Below, one piece after another: positions 26,160 to 29,611 of a stretch of 29,611 bases of DNA. Numbering within the stretch: position 1 is the first letter of the stretch; the number at the start of each line of letters is the position of its first letter. The stretch comes from Clostridiales bacterium (GTDB lineage: Bacteria; Bacillota; Clostridia; Monoglobales; Monoglobaceae): contig JAHZIG010000029.1 of NCBI GenBank assembly GCA_019419865.1, positions 1 to 29,611 on the forward strand. The letters are read 5' to 3'. The notes beneath the pieces were generated by a model. That model saw only the letters and a list, made by a program, of their open reading frames with translations. It was not told the origin of the DNA and did not search any database. The translations under genes and the position numbers were made by a program.

Positions 26160-27164
26160 TTATTTCTTCTCGTCCAAGAGAACCACGCCCTGATCGGGGT
26201 TCTTATCTATAGCGCCGACGATCGGATGCGGAACGTACAGTTCTTCGAGGTAGGCTATATCCTCGTCTGAGAGTTTTACGTCCAAAGCCTCCGCGGCGTC
26301 GTCTAAATAAGAGGGTTTAGTCGCGCCGATAATCGGCGACGCTACGCCCTTCGCCCAAAGCCACGCTATCGCTATCTGGCTCATCTTGCAGCCGTGTTTT
26401 TCCGAAAGCTCGCGGACGCGGTCCACTATTCGGATATCATGCTCCTCCATCCGGTCGTATTTGCCCATGGCTACGCGGTCGGTCTTGCTCCTGAGCGAGT
26501 CGGACTTCCACTCGGCTCTCGCCAGATGTCCGGACGCGAGCGGACTGTACGGCATAAGCGACGCGTTAGTCTGTCTGCATATGGGGATCAGCTCCCGCTC
26601 GTCCTCTCTGTAAAGCAGGTTATAGTGGTTCTCCATTGCCGAAAACTGCGTCCAGCCGTTGTCTCTGGCCGCGATCTGCATGTTGTGGAACTGGTAGCCG
26701 TACATAGCCGACGCGCCGAGCGCCCGGACCTTTCCGGCCTTGACCAGATCGTGCAGCGCCTCCATCGTCTCCTCTATAGGCGTGTCGTAATCGAAGCGGT
26801 GGATTATATAAAGATCGAGATAATCCGTACCGAGCCTCTTGAGCGAACCGTCTATCTCCCGCATGATCGCCGCGCGCGCGAGCCGTCCTTCGTTGAAGTA
26901 GACCTTAGAAGCGATAACGACTTTGTCCCTGGCTATGTTTTTCTTAAGCGCCCGTCCTAAGTATTCCTCGCTGGTCCCCGCCGAATATCCGTTGGCGGTG
27001 TCGAAGAAGTTTATCCCAAGCTCGAGCGCGCGTTTTATTACCTCTTCGCTCTTTTCTTCGTCCAGAGTCCAGTCGTGCATGGATCCCGCCTTGCCGAAAC
27101 TCATACAGCCGACGCAAAGCTTTGAGACCTCGATATCCGTGTTTCCCAATTTTACGTATTCCAT
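26160..27164 (-). CDS. Aldo/keto reductase, YhdN/IolS-like
   Basis: This 334-residue NADPH-dependent carbonyl reductase has a complete tetrad: Asp55 and Tyr60 (FFDTANGYSAG), Lys87 (IASKVYF) and His122 (YIIHRFD). CMSFG near the start and IIGATKPSYLDDAAEAL near the end fit the group of general-stress or aryl-alcohol-type reductases. AAAGGGG precedes the ATG. It heads a minus-strand operon with the stalk/SUMF lipoprotein and the flavodoxins. Substrates of this group are broad. Confidence 0.95.
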   Translation of the reverse strand: MEYVKLGNTDIEVSKLCVGCMSFGKAGSMHDWTLDEEKSEEVIKRALELGINFFDTANGYSAGTSEEYLGRALKKNIARDKVVIASKVYFNEGRLARAAIMREIDGSLKRLGTDYLDLYIIHRFDYDTPIEETMEALHDLVKAGKVRALGASAMYGYQFHNMQIAARDNGWTQFSAMENHYNLLYREDERELIPICRQTNASLMPYSPLASGHLARAEWKSDSLRSKTDRVAMGKYDRMEEHDIRIVDRVRELSEKHGCKMSQIAIAWLWAKGVASPIIGATKPSYLDDAAEALDVKLSDEDIAYLEELYVPHPIVGAIDKNPDQGVVLLDEKK

Positions 27165-27203
27165 AATCAGTATCCCCTTTCTTAGAGTTATATTGTTAAA
27201 AGA

Positions 27204-27271
27204 CGCGCCGCCCGGCCGAAAGGAATAGAACGGCTTCGCTTTGCGTTTTAGTTTATTCGTCCGGCGGCGCG
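27204..27271 (-). terminator. Weak terminator candidate after the frameshifted flavoprotein gene
   Basis: CGCGCCGCC (27204-27212) pairs with GGCGGCGCG (27263-27271). On the minus strand the second arm is followed by TCTTTTAAC. The 50-base loop is long for an intrinsic terminator. Confidence 0.35.
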
Positions 27272-27300
27272 CTTAAGTTTACAAAAAGATTTATTCGTCT

Positions 27301-27353
27301 CTACAGCGCCTTTCCAAGCTCATACGCTTTCTGCGGGAACTCGGTTCGAGCCG
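27301..27353 (-). pseudogene. Displaced C-terminal tail of the 27354 flavoprotein
   Basis: In a shifted minus-strand frame the sequence from about 27387 down to a TAG at 27303-27301 reads ILGIGCGTVSMTARTEFPQK and then AYELGKAL. This is the expected C-terminus of the flavodoxin-fold oxidoreductase encoded just upstream. One missing base near 27386-27394 explains the break. Confidence 0.75.
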
Positions 27354-27833
27354 TCATGGATACCGTTCCGCAGCCGATCCCGAGTATCCTCCCTGATCCT
27401 TAAAATGCATATACCTGCAAAGCGTCTCGTAGTGAGCCTTGACGTCCTTCATCGTCCAGTCGTTACTGTCCCAGGCCGCGACTATCAGCGCGGTTTTAAG
27501 CCCTCTCGAACTCAGCCTGCCGGTGAAACTGTAGAACCGGTCTACGACCGCTTTCATCTGCGCGGAGAAGCCAAAATAGTACAGCGGCGTGACGAATACC
27601 GCCATGTCGGTCTTGAGCAAAAGCCCGCTCAGCTCGGCCATATCGTCTTTCTGACTGCAAGACCCGTTCATGCCGCAGAAGTCGCAGCCCTTGCAGGGGC
27701 GGATATCGGCGCTCGCCGCGTCGAATACCGTGATATTATGTCCCTTTTCCTCGGCGCCGCGGATAAAGTTGTCGGCGAGCAGATTGGAGGAACCGTGCTT
27801 GTGCGGACTGCTTTCTATAACTAAAATATTCAT
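27354..27833 (-). CDS. Flavodoxin-fold Fe-S flavoprotein, frameshifted near its C-terminus
   Basis: This NAD(P)H-dependent oxidoreductase-type protein reads 159 residues as it stands. The N-terminus MNILVIESSPHKHGSSNLLA is the FMN-phosphate loop. CKGCDFCGMNGSC (CX2CX2CX5C) is the compact cysteine motif of iron-sulfur flavoproteins, and VTPLYYFGFSAQMKAVVDRF is the flavin/dimer segment. After about residue 147 the frame runs into unrelated sequence (GGYSGSAAERYP). The family's natural ending appears in another frame down to 27301, so the ancestral protein had about 177 residues. AAAGGAG precedes the ATG, and the gene lies 13 bases after the CMD-cupin gene in one operon. The core is intact, so partial function is possible. 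Confidence 0.85.
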   Translation of the reverse strand: MNILVIESSPHKHGSSNLLADNFIRGAEEKGHNITVFDAASADIRPCKGCDFCGMNGSCSQKDDMAELSGLLLKTDMAVFVTPLYYFGFSAQMKAVVDRFYSFTGRLSSRGLKTALIVAAWDSNDWTMKDVKAHYETLCRYMHFKDQGGYSGSAAERYP

Positions 27834-27846
27834 TGTTCGCGCTCCT

Positions 27847-28596
27847 TTATAAATTAGAGTATGTCTCGTCGTCCACCGGCTCGAGCCATTCGTTGGAGGT
27901 ATCCTCGCCCGGACATTCCACCGCCAAATGGCTGAACCAACTGTCGGCCTTCGCGCCGTGCCAATGCTTGACCCCGGCCGGAATGGTAACGACGTCCCCG
28001 GCCTTGAGGCTCCTTGCTGGCTCGCCCTCTTCCTGATACCAGCCCTCGCCGTCTACGCAGAGCAGCAGCTGACCGCCGCCCTTGGCCGCGTGGTGAATGT
28101 GCCAGTTGTTGCGGCAGCCCGGCTCAAAGGTCACGTTGGCGACGAACACGGTCTCTTTAGGATCGGTCAGCGGATTTAAATAGCTGTTTCCGATAAAGAA
28201 CTGAGCGTAAGCGTCGTTCGCCTCGCCAAGGCCGAACATGCCGCCATGGGTCTCGCCCCCGCCGCCGTCTTTTTCATAAACGTCCTTAACTACCCTGAAC
28301 GCCGCCCACGCGTTAGGCCAGCCCGCATAGAACGCAAGATGGGTCAGTATCTCCGCCATCTCCGTTTTGGTGACGCCGTTCTTCTTCGCGGTCTCCGCGT
28401 GGTATGCGAAAGAGCTGTCCACCATACCCTTGCAGACGAGCGCGCTGACGGTGAGGATCGACCTCAGCTTGAGCGGGAGTTTATCCGTCCTCGACCATAC
28501 CTCTCCGAACAACACGTCGTCGTTCAGCTCCGCGAACTTGGGCGCGAACTCGCCCAGACTGTCTCTGCCCGCCGTTTGTTTTACTTTGTTTTCCAT
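27847..28596 (-). CDS. Carboxymuconolactone decarboxylase-cupin fusion protein
   Basis: This 249-residue cytoplasmic protein has two domains. Residues about 15-110 are a CMD/AhpD-like helical domain (KLRSILTVSALVCKGMVDSS, ILTHLAFYAGWPNAWAAFRV). Residues about 130-249 are a cupin with metal-ligand candidates in NWHIHHAAKGGGQ and VKHWHGA. The same pairing occurs, duplicated and exported, in the 9539 protein, and the cupins are clearly related (YQEEG, KAGDVV, HWHGA). AGGAGG precedes the ATG. It is probably co-transcribed with the flavoprotein at 27833. The family is linked to lactone or ring-cleavage chemistry and peroxide-type redox, but the exact reaction is unknown. Confidence 0.93.
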   Translation of the reverse strand: MENKVKQTAGRDSLGEFAPKFAELNDDVLFGEVWSRTDKLPLKLRSILTVSALVCKGMVDSSFAYHAETAKKNGVTKTEMAEILTHLAFYAGWPNAWAAFRVVKDVYEKDGGGGETHGGMFGLGEANDAYAQFFIGNSYLNPLTDPKETVFVANVTFEPGCRNNWHIHHAAKGGGQLLLCVDGEGWYQEEGEPARSLKAGDVVTIPAGVKHWHGAKADSWFSHLAVECPGEDTSNEWLEPVDDETYSNL

Positions 28597-28656
28597 GATA
28601 ATTATACCTCCTGATATATAATTTTAGTTTGATTTATATCTGTATTAGTATTTGTA

Positions 28657-29379
28657 TTATTTAACCATGCCGCCGACTTTCCTCGGAGAAAGGCCCGCGC
28701 CGGTTTTCTTAAGTCTTTTGAAAATCCGATCGAATACGGGCGCCGCGTAGTGCGAGATATATACGCAGGTTCCCATTATCAAGGCGTAGTCCGCGATAAT
28801 ACCCGCGAACCCTTTCGGGTCGTCAAAGCCCGCGAATTCCCGGGTCAGCAGCATATACGAGAGTATATCGTCGTTTATGAAGGCGTATACCCCGAAAACC
28901 GCTATCGCCGCCGCGGCGATCTTGAGCGCCGTCGCCGCGGTATTTTTCGGAGCGCCGAAGCGTTTTCTGAGCGCTCCGAGGATCGCCCTCCAATGCAGAC
29001 CGAGGTGCAGCGACATAAATATGAAGCCCCAATGCGAGGACGGCATATGCAGCCGTCTCGCAAAGAACACGCCCGCGCGGATATCTATCAGCCCGAACCC
29101 GTCGGAGAGGATCGCGGCGCTTATCATAAGCCCGACCATCGAGGCCAAGACCCCAAAGTTTATAAGCGTCCGCACGATCCTCGACAAGTTGTAGCGACCC
29201 TTAAAAAGAGCCGCGTACCATTTGCGGTTTAGGAAGCAGTGGATAATAAAAAGTACAAATTCCGCTATCCCCAGCGACATATGCCGCCTGGAACCGGTGA
29301 ATTCGTAAGCCATGAGCAATAGAAGTATCACGGTCATGGCTAAGTCTACTGTTATTTTGATTATAGATTTTGCTTTCAT
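28657..29379 (-). CDS. DUF4405 membrane protein, possible b-type haem carrier
   Basis: This 240-residue integral membrane protein has about five hydrophobic segments (such as ITVDLAMTVILLLLMAYEF, IAEFVLFIIHCFLNRKWY, WGFIFMSLHLGLHW). Histidines lie in or near the helices (SRRHMSLG, FIIHCF, RRLHMPSSHWGF, SLHLGLHW), an arrangement like the haem-binding four-helix cytochrome b fold that DUF4405 is thought to resemble. A GGAG site precedes the ATG. It could carry electrons across the membrane to the surface flavodoxins encoded nearby; this is inference. It lies upstream of the CMD-cupin gene on the same strand with a 60-base AT-rich gap. Confidence 0.85.
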   Translation of the reverse strand: MKAKSIIKITVDLAMTVILLLLMAYEFTGSRRHMSLGIAEFVLFIIHCFLNRKWYAALFKGRYNLSRIVRTLINFGVLASMVGLMISAAILSDGFGLIDIRAGVFFARRLHMPSSHWGFIFMSLHLGLHWRAILGALRKRFGAPKNTAATALKIAAAAIAVFGVYAFINDDILSYMLLTREFAGFDDPKGFAGIIADYALIMGTCVYISHYAAPVFDRIFKRLKKTGAGLSPRKVGGMVK

Positions 29380-29404
29380 GATTTATCAGCTCCAATAACG
29401 TAGC

Positions 29405-29437
29405 GATTAGGGATTAGGGATTAGCGAATAGCGAATA
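29405..29437. repeat. GATTAGG / GCGAATA tandem repeats
   Basis: GATTAGGGATTAGGGATTAG followed by two GCGAATA units. It is the reverse-orientation form of the CTAATCCC repeats at 20125 and 29549. Confidence 0.6.
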
Positions 29438-29441
29438 GGCG

Positions 29442-29480
29442 GTGAAAACGCTTCTGTAACGTGAAAACGGCGTCTGTAAC
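29442..29480. repeat. Tandem 19/20-base repeat
   Basis: Two adjacent units share GTGAAAACG at the start and TCTGTAAC at the end (29442-29460 and 29461-29480). They lie upstream of the DUF4405 gene, in the stretch 29380-29611 that holds no gene. Confidence 0.55.
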
Positions 29481-29548
29481 GTTATAGGAAAACGGAGTAT
29501 TCCGTTTCCGCATACGTTTCTGTTTAGCGTTAAATTCGCCTGTTTTAC

Positions 29549-29566
29549 CCCTACTCCCTAATCCCT
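29549..29566. repeat. CCCTAATCCCT-type repeat, second exact copy
   Basis: CCCTACTCCCTAATCCCT is identical to 20125-20142. Just downstream, GTGATT (29581-29586) and AATCAC (29599-29604) form a small dyad near the window end. Confidence 0.6.
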
Positions 29567-29611
29567 CGTATAATATAGTAGTGATTAATTTTCAAGAAAA
29601 TCACAAAAAAC

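Noticed and set aside
20125..29566. CRISPR-like array from the CCCTAATCCC repeats
   Set aside because: Units are 6-7 bases, not separated by regular spacers, and no cas genes are present.

Overview
The window looks like a chromosomal segment of an anaerobic, Gram-positive, Clostridia-type bacterium (Oscillospiraceae or Christensenellales-like, probably gut or rumen). I infer this from consensus sigma-A promoters, strong AGGAGG ribosome sites, moderately GC-rich genes between AT-rich gaps, lipobox and Sec signal peptides, and gene families common in Clostridia: secreted flavodoxins, DUF362, copper-amine-oxidase-like stalk domains, CMD/cupin proteins and iron alcohol dehydrogenases. I saw no rRNA, tRNA, CRISPR array, transposase or phage gene.

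Layout. 66-2653 is a regulatory head: a LacI-type repressor (minus strand) facing a small cysteine-motif protein and a LysR-type regulator. 2848-9305 is a plus-strand block of a double-headed secreted esterase, a YqhD-like iron alcohol dehydrogenase, a second secreted hydrolase, an Fe-S flavoprotein and a third secreted hydrolase, closed by a terminator. 9539-13459 encodes one 1306-residue secreted multidomain protein (CMD repeats, stalk domain, two cupins, type-B carboxylesterase). 13726-16192 holds a secreted DUF362-flavodoxin fusion and a lipoprotein flavodoxin carrying a near-copy of the same flavodoxin module. 16530-23198 holds three aldo/keto reductases, a MATE exporter, a second YqhD-like dehydrogenase and an Fe-S flavoprotein, with remnants of two short-chain dehydrogenases and one alpha/beta hydrolase. 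From 23632 to the end everything is on the minus strand: flavodoxin lipoproteins, a stalk/sulfatase-modifying-factor-like lipoprotein, an aldo/keto reductase, a frameshifted flavoprotein, a CMD-cupin protein and a DUF4405 membrane protein.

How it may work together (inference). Cytoplasmic YqhD-like and DkgA-like reductases would detoxify or ferment aldehydes and ketones, Fe-S flavoproteins would move electrons, the MATE pump would export products or toxicants, and a cell-surface layer of esterases, cupins and flavodoxins would act on an ester or lactone substrate outside the cell. A 40-base element repeated upstream of 2848, 4851 and 9539, each followed 18-19 bases later by TATAAT, ties these units into one regulon; the neighbouring LysR protein is the obvious candidate activator.

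Most notable: (1) the three-copy promoter element; (2) the 1306-residue fusion; (3) the DUF362-flavodoxin fusion; (4) a single in-frame TAG separating the stalk/SUMF protein from a complete flavodoxin domain; (5) several decayed genes, which point to ongoing gain and loss in this redox island.
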